This document shows, in pieces, positions 9,601 through 19,330 of a stretch of 64,000 nt of DNA. The notes beneath the pieces were generated by a model. That model saw nothing but the letters and a program-made list of their open reading frames with translations. It was not told where the DNA came from and ran no database searches. Where the stretch lies: positions 1-64,000 of the forward strand of contig VZSF01001097.1 in assembly GCA_013398295.1 (NCBI GenBank). The letters are read 5' to 3'. The DNA comes from Chionis minor (taxonomy: Eukaryota; Chordata; Aves; Charadriiformes; Chionididae). The position numbers and the translations under genes are program-made. Position 1 is the first letter of the stretch; the number at the start of each line of letters is the position of its first letter.

Positions 9601-11972
9601 CATAGCCTTCCTGGAGCACTTGAAGTTAAGATGCTGCATACAAAAGTAAAACGTCATGTCTCTGTAGGTTCTTGGTGGCAAGGTGTGAACCTCGAGCTTC
9701 TGGGACCAGAGAGTAAGGAATTTTACTGTTAAACCTAGTGAAGTTGACTTTGTTGTCTAGGCAATAGTACGTTCACTAATTTCCACGTATCTGCAGATAA
9801 TTTCCCAGCCACCTATAAAAAGAGACAAAGGGGCACAGAGTACTTATTTTCGATACAGCTGCATTCAAGCTAACATCAAAGGAGTAGGGCTTTCAGGTTG
9901 GGGGTTTTTTTTTTACTTCATCAAATAGGTCATTGATTGGTTGTGATGTTATTTAAGTAAAATATTTTAAATTTTAAGAATAGCTTTCTGATAGCTTTAC
10001 TTGATTTTAAAGCTATAATACAACGTTGGAGTTTTTTTCATCTATGACATCTAGATCTTCCTTTGAAAAGTAATTAAGGTCCTACATTGTGTTGGTTGTT
10101 AATAAAACTCAGTTTCCTAAATACTGTATTCACCCGAGAAATTTGTATATGGGATCAATAGTGTTACATGTAGAACACCTTGTTTTTTAACTGGCTTTCT
10201 ACCATGCATTGGCTCTTTGGACTCCTGCTGTTACTAAGCTAAAGAGAACTGCAGTTAGGAGAACTGCAGGATCAACTGCAGATAGTTGATGTAATGATTT
10301 GGGAAATTGTGCTGTCGTTATTAATTACATAACTTGACCTCTAAAGGCTGGTGTGTTTGCTCAGGGGGATCAGAGCATCTTATTTGTATCTGAATTGGCT
10401 ATTACCCTCTCTTTTCTTGGCAGCATATGGCAATGAGTCACTACTTATTTGTATTCTGCAGTTAGATCAATGCTTAAAACTGTGGTGGAATAGGCATATA
10501 AATTCTGTAGAGAAGGCCAGCTGAAAATCCACAGAAACCATATGCCTTCTTTTGTTGCTGTGTTGCAGTAACTCAGATGACAACTTACTGAAGAACATAG
10601 AACTGTTTGACAAACTCTCTCTCCGATTCAACGGCAGAGTTCTTTTCATTAAGGATGTTATAGGGGATGAAATCTGCTGCTGGTCTTTCTATGGACAGGG
10701 TCGGAAACTTGCTGAAGTCTGCTGTACCTCTATAGTGTATGCTACAGAGAAGAAGCAAACCAAGGTAATGGAGTTTTACCCATCTGGTTTGAAAAAAAAA
10801 AAAAATCAAGTTGATGATACATTGCAGAAGGATACAAATTTTGTATAACTTAAGCCAAATTGCTAGGGGCAAGCAGTATCACTTACTGGAAAATCTTTGA
10901 TACCAACTCACCTCAATGTTCACGGGAATTGATGGTCAGTGACATCCAAATTAGTAGGGTGGGTTCCTGCTTAGGGAGCTGCAGGACGACCTGGTGTCTT
11001 GGTAAAAGATGCTGCATACTAGAGAGAATTCAGACAAGACTCAATATGGTAGCAGGTTTGAAGAAGGAAAGACTGAGAATGGTAATTTTGAAAGCATGTG
11101 CATTTTAGCACTCATCTCTTAAACTTGACTTTGTGTCCCTAAAGCATGTAAATGCCTTTAAATTCTTCTCTAATTAAATTAAGATCTAATTCTGCTCCTA
11201 ATTACACTTACATAAGTTTCCTTCATTGCAGTTACTCTGTACTGTGTTTCACTTGCACTGATGTAATCATTGTGTGTAATTGAACTAAATGGTTATGTCT
11301 GGGAGTATAAATTTCTCCAGAGTGTTGGAAAATATATGCCAAAAAGGAGAAGACTGAAACTGATCCGTCCCAACACAAATAACTGAAATGGATGGGATGA
11401 AACTAGTCAAATGGAAACTTGAGTGGAAACACTGTTCAGAAACATGGTATTTGTATTATCATTTTGCTTTTATGTGCAAAACTATAGAATATTTGTTAAA
11501 AAGTTCAGCAGGAGTGCAGATTGCTGATAATCTAGAACAATCTAAAAGAAGAGGTGAGGTAGGCGAGCTGGTGCTGGAAATTATTATCTACTAGGAATTA
11601 GACTGCTTTGCTCATATTTCTCACTTATAGTTCTTTTATTCTCTTTATAATGTATGTCTTTTTATGGCTTGGGTATCTTTTTACTTATGGGCATGTGTTC
11701 CAGCCGTGTTATCCTGTATAGATCAGGAGAAGGACGTGTGCTGTTTTTTGTAGGTGGAATTCCCTGAGGCACGAATTTATGAGGAAACACTAAATGTCTT
11801 ACTATATGAAACACCACGGGTTCCTGATAACTCTCTGCTGGAGGCAACAAGCAGGAGCCGAAGCCAGGCATCTCACAGTGAGGACGATGAGGGTTTTGAA
11901 CTTCGTGACCGAGTGCGCCGAATCCATGTGAAACGATACAGCACCTATGACGACCGTCAGCTTGGCCACTAG
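3434..11972 (+). CDS. TNFAIP1: TNFAIP1 (BACURD2), BTB/CUL3 substrate adaptor; whole coding span, 6 exons
   Basis: Six exons (3434-3650, 5747-5916, 7866-7955, 8059-8111, 10569-10764, 11754-11972) join in frame to a 314-residue protein, close to the family length of about 316. The BTB/T1-type domain occupies about residues 31-130, starting [10 protein letters not shown] and including [20 protein letters not shown]. The C-terminal half carries [19 protein letters not shown] and [17 protein letters not shown]. The PCNA-binding motif reported for this family, QTKVEFPE, is at about residues 240-247 and spans the exon 6/7 junction. Family members tetramerise through BTB and bring substrates such as RhoA to CUL3 ubiquitin ligase; the gene was found as TNF-inducible. 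Features such as LGNKY near the N terminus and the LRDDTIALP loop fit TNFAIP1 better than the paralogues KCTD10 and KCTD13. The protein stops directly after RQLGH, six residues short of the human C terminus as I remember it. Confidence 0.97.
3651..5746 (+). other. TNFAIP1: TNFAIP1 intron between coding exons 1 and 2
   Basis: This GT-AG intron has donor GTAAGG and acceptor TTATTTTTCAG. I see no repeat family or exon I could name inside it. Confidence 0.85.
5747..5916 (+). CDS. TNFAIP1: TNFAIP1 coding exon 2 (rest of BTB)
   Basis: The exon encodes residues 73-129, from [13 protein letters not shown] to VDMCQAALQ, completing the BTB fold including the [18 protein letters not shown] helices. The acceptor is TTTTTCAG and the donor CTGCAG|GTAAGA. 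It leaves a whole codon at its end (170 nt, entering with one base carried over). Confidence 0.96.
5917..7865 (+). other. TNFAIP1: TNFAIP1 intron between coding exons 2 and 3
   Basis: This GT-AG intron is AT-rich. A MIR-like remnant at about 6495-6625 is the only repeat I recognise. Confidence 0.85.
6495..6625 (+). repeat. MIR/CORE-SINE-like ancient remnant
   Basis: The order GTCACTTCCC, then CTCAGAATGGGGATAGTAG, then CTACTTCACAGG and GGGTGAATGA follows the 3' half of the MIR consensus (TCACTT...CTCAG...AAAATGGGGATAATAG...CTACCTCA...GGATTAAATGA). It is diverged; the call rests on remembered consensus. Confidence 0.45.
7866..7955 (+). CDS. TNFAIP1: TNFAIP1 coding exon 3
   Basis: The exon is 90 nt, phase 0 at both ends, and encodes residues 130-159, from [17 protein letters not shown] to LIESSMK. 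The acceptor is TTTAAAACAG and the donor AAA|GTAACT. It links the BTB domain to the C-terminal region. Confidence 0.96.
7956..8058 (+). other. TNFAIP1: Short TNFAIP1 intron (103 nt)
   Basis: This is the shortest intron in the window. It has a clear pyrimidine tract (TTTTTTCTTTCTCTCCCAATAG) at its 3' end. Confidence 0.9.
8059..8111 (+). CDS. TNFAIP1: TNFAIP1 coding exon 4
   Basis: The exon is 53 nt and encodes [17 protein letters not shown] plus two bases of a serine codon completed in the next exon. The acceptor is CCCAATAG and the donor CCAG|GTATGT. Confidence 0.95.
8112..10568 (+). other. TNFAIP1: TNFAIP1 intron between coding exons 4 and 5
   Basis: This GT-AG intron runs from GTATGT to GTGTTGCAG. 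A short MIR-like piece may lie at about 9388-9440 (CCCAGCTCTGCTGCTTG, then GGGACTTGTCATTGG). Nothing else is recognised. Confidence 0.85.
9388..9440 (+). repeat. Possible MIR-like core fragment
   Basis: CCCAGCTCTGCTGCTTGATA followed by CTGGGACTTGTCATTGG resembles the MIR core (CCCAGCTCTGCCACTTA...TGGGCAAGTCACT). It is short and diverged, so weak. Confidence 0.3.
10569..10764 (+). CDS. TNFAIP1: TNFAIP1 coding exon 5
   Basis: The exon is 196 nt and encodes residues 177-242: [20 protein letters not shown], then [20 protein letters not shown], and [16 protein letters not shown]. The acceptor is TGTTGCAG and the donor CAAG|GTAATG. The first half of the QTKVEFPE motif ends here. This block is the most conserved part of the family. 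Confidence 0.96.
10765..11753 (+). other. TNFAIP1: Last TNFAIP1 intron
   Basis: This GT-AG intron has donor GTAATG and acceptor CTGTTTTTTGTAG, and an A13 run at 10793-10805. No repeat family is recognised. Confidence 0.85.
11754..11972 (+). CDS. TNFAIP1: TNFAIP1 terminal coding exon
   Basis: The exon begins [20 protein letters not shown] and encodes residues 243-314, including a serine/acidic stretch ([19 protein letters not shown]) and the basic tail [20 protein letters not shown], then TAG at 11970-11972. The human protein, as I remember it, continues with six more residues where this sequence has the stop. Confidence 0.96.
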   Translation: MEFPEARIYEETLNVLLYETPRVPDNSLLEATSRSRSQASHSEDDEGFELRDRVRRIHVKRYSTYDDRQLGH

Positions 11973-13369
11973 CATATCGGTCCAGGAGAAAGGGTTTGGT
12001 GTCAAGGCTTGTATTGATGTTCCTCGCGGGAGATCAAGAAGTAGGGAGGGATCAGTGGGACTCTGTGGACTGATCTTCGTTTGGCTTCTTGGCTCCCTAG
12101 AGAAGCAAACGGGCATTTGTGCGCACAAAGCAACACTAAGGGCCAAGGGCTTTGGAAACTAAGATGTTAATTTTGCACCATGTGCTTTAAATCCAGACTG
12201 GCCCCCTTTTCATGCCACATGAGGAATGGAGTTCGGAACACCGATTCTGACAGTCTCTTGCGTATCTAACAACTTGCCAGTTTTCTTACTTCCTGTGAGA
12301 AGTACTGCTTTTCCTGAATGAGGTGGTGTGATTTGCAAATCTTTTTCCAGATACCTGCCCTTTTAGGGTTTTGTATAATGGAACTTTCAGTTTTTAAATC
12401 AAGATACTGACGAGGGCATGGAGACAACTTGAACGTGACTACTTTTGGCAAACACTACATCTGATAACCCCTAGAGGAAATGGTTAGCTCTCTGATAGGC
12501 AGATGCACTGCATATGTGACTTCTCACACCCCTTTCCCTCAGTATGCTTGCAGAAGTTTGTGTTCCAAGATAGCTGTCTTTAAAACTCAGTAATTCTAAG
12601 GCAAGTGCTTCCAAAGAGGTAAGAGTCAGGTCATCCAAAAAACTCCCCTTGTGAAAAATGAGAAAACTTAAATGTATATGTAATGACTTGTCTTGAGAGA
12701 TGGAGTGGCTATGGTGAAGGAAGAAACTTCTGCAAGTACGAAAACTTCAGGAACGGATTGTGGCAGGGTTGCCATTGTTTAGGCTTGTGATAGTGTAATC
12801 CTGTTCATATAAACAATGGCAATCTGGGGATTTAGTTTTACACCAGTTTCCTCATGTGGCCCAAAAGTGCTATTTGATGTTAAGTTTCTCAAGCAGCAGG
12901 GGAAAAATTGCAGTGACTGGGGAAGTACAGACTAAACAACATTTTATAATGCTAGATAATGTTCATATACTGAAGGGTGAATTCAGGTGTCATGTTCTGA
13001 ATCCCTTCTAGAGCATAGAAGTTGAAGTTGAAAGAGAAGAATGGTCATAAAAATCATGTTCTAGCATGTAACTGCAAGAGGCTTCGGACACAGGAGAAAG
13101 GTAGCTTATCCTGAATTTTAAATGGAAATAATCACTTTTATTCTGAGTGCTTGGCTGGGTGCTGTTGTAAAGGGCCTTTAAGAAGGTTGTAGTCAAGGCT
13201 GCTCTGCAAATCGGGTGTTTGGAAATAGTTTCAAGTTTAGTATGAAAAGTTGTTGCTGTATTTTTAAATGTTTGCTTTTATGTTTCTGCTGTAGGTTACA
13301 GATTCAAATTCTGCCACTGTCATAAACGGTTATTACTTGCTGGCTGTTACTGGGAGCTATGGATACGTG

Positions 13370-13397
13370 GCAGTGGTGGAGCATGCTCCACCACTGC
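13370..13397. repeat. Perfect 28-bp palindrome
   Basis: GCAGTGGTGGAGCA reads into its exact reverse complement with no spacer; the centre is GCATGC. In RNA it could form a hairpin of about 12 base pairs or an intermolecular duplex. A related CCACCAC element occurs again at about 13441-13447. Confidence 0.95.
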
Positions 13398-16027
13398 TTC
13401 TATGTTCCCATACTGTACATGAATGTGGAAGCTCCAGGTTCCACCACGGTTAGTCTTGAACAGCTTTGACCAGTGCCAAATCTACCTATAAGTTTTAAAG
13501 CAAATTACTGCAAAAGCCTGACAAGAAAATAAACCCAAATTAATACAGTGACGTCCTAAGTAGAATTATTAGATGGTTTGGTAGTAATAGAAGCAGGGAA
13601 GGGAACAAAAAAATTATTTCCACTTTCCAGTTAGGCTTTTGAAAATGATGTCGTTGAGGCTTGGTAAGAAAACAATAACGGCTTCAAAGTGTCAGGATTT
13701 TATTGCCTAGCCAGACCTCTACATGTGGCAGGCATCCACTTAATTCTCCTCACATTCAGGAAGTAACGTTGCCACAGTAATGCACCTGCCTTTTTGTGAA
13801 AGGCCTCTTTAAAAGTCTAATAACCTCTCTTCTTTTTGTATTGCTTTCTGTAAGTTGTTGTTTTCCAGCTGGTTCTTCTATTGTGACAGTGAAAATACAG
13901 CTGCTGAAATTAGTTTTGACAAAGACTTTTGTGGTTTTTTTCTTTAATTCTACTAGTGTGATGTGGATTTTTTTAATTTTTTTTTCCCTCCACTGATACT
14001 ATTTAAATGACATTGTGGTGGGTGCTTTGAAGCTACCAGCAGATCCTGTAGTGATAGGGTCTTTGTGCTGTACTAAATAGCTTCAATTTATTCTTTTGTA
14101 CTTTTTTTCATCTTGTAACAAGACTGCCATTTAAAATTCATGTGTGGCACTTCTGTTTCTGGGCAAATTATTTATATTATTTTTTTCTTGTTACTATCAT
14201 AGTGAGTGTTAACAGATTACGTAAGTGATGCTGGTAGCTTTGCAAAGTTGGGTTTAAAAGAAGTTATAAGCAGAAAAATGTCACCTGTGCATTCTTTTCT
14301 TTGGGCAGCATGGGTATGGGAAGGAGTAGGTGAAAAAGAATGAGTGTCAGGTCTGTGTGCTAGTCCAGAGGCTTTCATTCCGTGGCTGGATTCTCTACTC
14401 CCAGGATTCATTACTATGCTATAAGAAGCAGGGAAGAGCTTGTGTTTTGGCTTAGTTGGTTTTCTTTTCCCTGTCTCCCATAGCCAACAAGTAGTATTAA
14501 TTTCTGATTTGAATTTGAAGTTAGTCTTGGAAACAAACTGTTTTGAGAAACATTGGGGTTGTGAGAATCCATTAAAAAGTGCAAAATAACTCCGTGGTGT
14601 TTGTGGAATATCAGTAAGAACTGTAAGCAGTTATGAATTTTTTTTAAAACATGGCCAGATATCCTTTTCATTTCACCTTCTCTCATCCCCATTCATTCTC
14701 CCTTTGCTACCCCCAGTTAGTACCGATAGCAACCTAAAAGCAAGTGTTTTGCTATGACTAGAACTGGAATGCTGTTAAATAACGCTTGGCCACTGCAGAC
14801 AGGACGCTCTCTCAGCTTTACCCAAAGTGAAAATCTAATTGCATAAACACTAAAGCTTTGTCTATTCAAAAGGCGCCTCAAAACCATGGTCTTGGTGTTC
14901 TTTGTATTGATCATGTTTTCAGGACGTGGCTGAGAGATCCCAGTTAAACACCTGTGGTTGGGTTTGACCAGCAGTTCTGTAGTTCCCTCCACTGGTGGAC
15001 AGATGGGAATGGGAGAACACCAGGAAATCCTCTGTGTAGGTGTGTTCGGGGATGTGTGCTATTCGGACATGCACAAGGCTAAAGTGATTGTAGTATTAGA
15101 GATCCCCTCCCTAGCTAGGGCTGCTAGGGTTTCTGATAAAATCTGGAATGCCCAGAGTTATTTCTTACCTGAGTGCTTACATAATTGGATAATTTACATG
15201 AAGTCTCAGTAAGTCTAAATATAGACATGGACGCGGCTGTAACTTACGCAGTTCATGGATTGAACATTTTCCTAATAAGTGATAGAACACTACATTTTCT
15301 CTTAAGAGTCCTGTTTCTCTGGAACTGTTCCAATACAGGATGTTAATTCAATGTCATTTCCACCAAAATTGTGGCATGTTGACTTTACAGTCTCAGTACT
15401 ACCAGGTTCTGATAATTTAGAATACTGTAGTTTTGATGTAACACATGCTTTGTATTCTCATCTTAATCATCCTTTACTTATTTAAAGGCTATAAATTGTT
15501 TTGACAAGAATATTCTAGACATTCTAGAACGTATTTACAACCTGGTACAACTGAGAAAAAGCAGCACTGAAAAGGATAATGCAGTTTTGAACTGCAGCGT
15601 TCACTTATTTGTAGTAAGCTCTCCACTTCTAGAGAGCAAACAGCTGTGCTTCCTAAGACTCTTCTCTGCTGGCTTTAAATATCACAAATTATGATCCCTA
15701 TTAAGACAATATGGATTTCTAATTATATGGATTTGTCTGCAAGTTATGAGACTTGTAATGGCTTCCTACATAGACCATCACCAATGGATGCGTTTACTGA
15801 TGTGCCTGTGAATTTATAGTAGCCTTTAGGAGGAAGAAATGCCTTTTTGTCTCATTTGTATGAATTTTAACTACATCCGCTAGCATTCATTAGCTGCTGG
15901 AGCTCTTTTAGAACCTTACTGTCCTCCTCACTCCTAAATTTATGTGAACTTTTGTGCATTCAAATATTCTATCAGCAGACTGAGAATGAACAGAAAACAT
16001 TAACTGACATCTTTATACAAGTACTGT

Positions 16028-16033
16028 AATAAA
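16028..16033 (+). terminator. TNFAIP1: Candidate TNFAIP1 poly(A) signal
   Basis: AATAAA followed by the GT-rich GGGTTGCGTGTTTCCG. It is chosen over 13528 and 17071 only for this downstream context; no transcript evidence is available. Confidence 0.4.
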
Positions 16034-16060
16034 GGGTTGCGTGTTTCCGTAATGGGGTCC

Positions 16061-17998
16061 TCAACATACTGCAGAACAGCCTTAGTTTTTCTACAGAGAA
16101 GGAGAATTGGTGCCTTGAGTGAATGTCTTATGTTAAACAGCTTATCAGTATCAGTGTTAATTAGGCAATAATGTCAAAAGAGAGAGCTCTGCAGGATAGC
16201 AGCCTCCAACTGCCTGATAAATGCCGAGACAAAACTAAATGCTTAACCTGCACCTTGACATTTAGTTTTTGGAACAGGGGGCATTTATCCTATTGTTACT
16301 TTCCAATCGGCTGACTTTTTCTCTCTTCTACTTCTTGGTTAAAATAAAAAATAACTGACTGAGACTGGGAGGGCATTGGAGGGAACGATATAGTGTTATT
16401 GAAAAGCTACATTCTGCTTGGAACAGGCAATGCTTATTGTGGGTTTGATTAGATTTTTATTTTTTTTTTTTTTTTAAATTTTCAGACAAAATTCACTCTT
16501 AGAAATACTGACAAAGTATAACTTACCCAGATATGTCTGGCCCAGCAGTCCTTGTCGTAACACAATTAGATTATATCCTCTGACAATCCTTGGCATTTAA
16601 TCTTTACAGCCAAATTTCACACCATCCATTCTCTTAGGATAACTGAGGTTTTATTAAAAGATGAGTGGGCATGAGTCCCGTTTCCAACTTTGCCACTAAC
16701 ACAGTGACATAGAGCAAGTCAGTTTTTATGTATGTAATTTTTCCTGGTCTGTAATAAAATGGTGGTAAGACCCTCCCCTACCTCAGAGGGATGCTGAAGC
16801 TTAATTTGTTTAATAATAGTAACGGACTTTGGATTTCTATAATATTTTGTATCCAGAGGATAGCAAGTATGGTTGCTGATCTCGTTTAAACTGACATTCT
16901 GTCATCAAGTTGTTTTCTTATAGCATCAGGCTTTGTTTTATTTTTATGCCTAACTTTTAAGGGTCGGCCTTATGGATAAAATACTTAGTAACGCAGTAAT
17001 CATATTAGCTATTGATTAAAGTGTTTTCTCTTTTATCAGTGCATTAAGTGGAAATGGAACACTAATTTTTAATAAAGCGTTATATATTTTGTCTTCTATG
17101 ATTTTTTTTTTCTCCAGCATCATAACTTTATTTGTCATGTTGGTCTCTGGTCACTTTTGTTCTGCATTATAGTTGTGATCCTCACCAAGTATTTAGGGTT
17201 CCTGAACCACAGAAATACTGTATCAGCAAATGGCTTTTGTATTACATGGAGCTGTTGCTGCCTTTCGCCCGTGCCCTGCAAGTGCAGGCTAGTTGTCGGA
17301 GGTATCAGTCTACTTACAGGTATATTGCAGACGACTGGTTTTGATTTTTCTTTGGGCTTTTCCTTTAATTCCAGAACAAGTCATTGGCTGCAGTGGTATT
17401 TCATGTTCTTGGAAATAACTTGCTTTCCTAATGAGCATCACAGAGCATTTTGATCTTTCATTAAGTCTACACACAATCTGTATTACCACAAAGGCAACCT
17501 AGCTTGTATTTTGAAAGTCTTTAACCCTTCTTGCCTGGCAGCAGCCTCGCAGGGAATTGGAGCCGGAGATTCGGTCTGTGTTCAGGTGTGCTTTTGAGGT
17601 AGCCAGCATAATCTTATCTGTCTGTTCTACGTGGCTGTTCTCGTTGCTGCCGTTAACCTGCTTTCCAAGCTGAGCCGCAGCTTTTTGTTGTGAGCAGCAC
17701 CTGCAGGAACTATTCCGCAAAGTATCTGAGTGTCTTTGAAGGAAGCTGGGCAATCCTTCCACTGGGGAGGTGGGAAGCCTCTCTTGGATGACTGGTTTCT
17801 GGTGCATACTGGCTATTCTTTCCCACAGCTGTGCCGTGGAGAACTGGTTTCCCTGTAAAGCGGCTGCTCCTGCCCTGACTGGTGTGTGAGTCTGTGGAAA
17901 TAACCTGCTTTTCACTGTCGTGGGGCTTCTGGTGACCGAGTACCGAGATCCCTCCCCTCGCTCCGCTGCCACTGCGGAGTTGCATGGAGCGACATGCT
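16061..17998. other. TNFAIP1-SGSM2 intergenic stretch
   Basis: No gene is recognised. It contains a T15-type run at about 16460, a MIR-like remnant at about 16670-16812, and a further AATAAA at 17071. A 214-codon open frame on the minus strand overlaps its right end. Confidence 0.5.
16670..16812 (+). repeat. MIR/CORE-SINE-like remnant
   Basis: TTTGCCACTAACACAGTGAC, then GAGCAAGTCA, CTGTAATAAAATGGTGGTAA and CCTACCTCAGAGGGATG follow the MIR consensus in order and spacing (CTGCCACTAAC...GTGTGACC...GGGCAAGTCA...CTGTAAAATGGGGATAA...CCTACCTCATAGGGTTG). It is the clearest MIR-like copy in the window. Confidence 0.6.
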
Positions 17999-19330
17999 GT
18001 AGGTGGGACAACCCTTCTCTCCTTCTCCCCGCTCCTGCCTGCGCTACCCGAGCTCCATCTTGTTCTGCTGCCTCCCATCTTCCCCGTGTTCTGCGCCCTC
18101 CCGCGGGTCGCAGCCAGCGCTCAGGCGGGATTTCCAGCAGCACCCGCCGGGCGGGCAGCGAGCGGCGCTTCCCCGCCGCGGGAACGGGCTCGCCTCAGCC
18201 TCGCTTGCTCCGGAGGGGAGAGCCGGGCCCTCCCGGGGCCGCCGCTGGGCCCGGGGCGGAGGAGCTGTGCGCTCTTGGCGCGGGAATGGGCAAAGGGGCG
18301 CTAGAAGAAGCCGCGGTAACGCGCGCCGCTAACCTGGCGCTCCGGGCCCTTCCCTGCTCCGCGGAGGCCGCCGACAGGCCCCGCCGGGGCCGCTCCTCGG
18401 GGCCGGGGGCGGCGCGTTCCCGCCTGGGGCCGGCCCGGCCNNNNNNNNNNNNNNNNNNNNNNNNNNNNNNNNNNNNNNNNNNNNNNNNNNNNNNNNNNNN
18501 NNNNNNNNNNNNNNNNNNNNNNNNNNNNNNNNNNNNNNNNNNNNNNNNNNNNNNNNNNNNNNNNNNNNNNNNNNNNNNNNNNNNNNNNNNNNNNNNNNNN
18601 NNNNNNNNNNNNNNNNNNNNNNNNNNNNNNNNNNNNNNNNNNNNNNNNNNNNNNNNNNNNNNNNNNNNNNNNNNNNNNNNNNNNNNNNNNNNNNNNNNNN
18701 NNNNNNNNNNNNNNNNNNNNNNNNNNNNNNNNNNNNNNNNNNNNNNNNNNNNNNNNNNNNNNNNNNNNNNNNNNNNNNNNNNNNNNNNNNNNNNNNNNNN
18801 NNNNNNNNNNNNNNNNNNNNNNNNNNNNNNNNNNNNNNNNNNNNNNNNNNNNNNNNNNNNNNNNNNNNNNNNNNNNNNNNNNNNNNNNNNNNNNNNNNNN
18901 NNNNNNNNNNNNNNNNNNNNNNNNNNNNNNNNNNNNNNNNNNNNNNNNNNNNNNNNNNNNNNNNNNNNNNNNNNNNNNNNNNNNNNNNNNNNNNNNNNNN
19001 NNNNNNNNNNNNNNNNNNNNNNNNNNNNNNNNNNNNNNNNNNNNNNNNNNNNNNNNNNNNNNNNNNNNNNNNNNNNNNNNNNNNNNNNNNNNNNNNNNNN
19101 NNNNCTGCCCGCTGGCAGGACGCGCCGGGACGGGGCTCCCGCTGCGCCGCCGCTCGGCCGGGGCCGCCCCTGCGCTCTCCGGGGTCCCTGCCCGGCGCCG
19201 TGGGGGAGGTGCCCGGTGGCGCCCGGTGGTGCCGCGGTCCGGGGGCCCCCTCCCTTCGCTCCAGGTGGAACCGCCGGCGTCGTGAGCCGCCACCTCTCCC
19301 CCAGGAGCCCCAGTACCGGGTTTTGCAGTT
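17999..19330. promoter_or_regulatory. SGSM2: CpG island, likely SGSM2 promoter, interrupted by N gap
   Basis: GC- and CpG-rich sequence lies on both sides of the N run, and composition falls sharply after about 19330. It is the only CpG island upstream of the SGSM2 exons. The first coding exon (about 19 codons in the human gene, as I recall) is not found on either side and would fit in the gap. Intron 1 would then be about 7 kb. Confidence 0.7.
18441..19104. other. Assembly gap (664 N)
   Basis: The run of undetermined bases lies in the middle of the CpG island, where GC-rich sequence often fails to assemble. The true length is unknown. SGSM2 exon 1 probably lies here. Confidence 0.99.

Larger units (their letters stand above)
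11973..16060 (+). other. TNFAIP1: Probable TNFAIP1 3' UTR (extent uncertain)
   Basis: No coding sequence follows the stop. Candidate poly(A) signals AATAAA are at 13528-13533, 16028-16033 and 17071-17076. The 16028 site is followed directly by GT-rich sequence (GGGTTGCGTGTTTCCG), which would give a 3' UTR of about 4 kb; the 13528 site would give about 1.6 kb. An AU-rich patch lies near 14165-14190 (AAATTATTTATATTATTTTT), of interest in a TNF-inducible mRNA. The palindrome at 13370-13397 would lie inside the UTR. Confidence 0.5.

Noticed and set aside
3434..11972. Assignment to the paralogues KCTD10 or KCTD13
   Set aside because: The LGNKY leader, the LRDDTIALP segment and the [11 protein letters not shown] tail match TNFAIP1, while KCTD10 differs in these places as I remember it.
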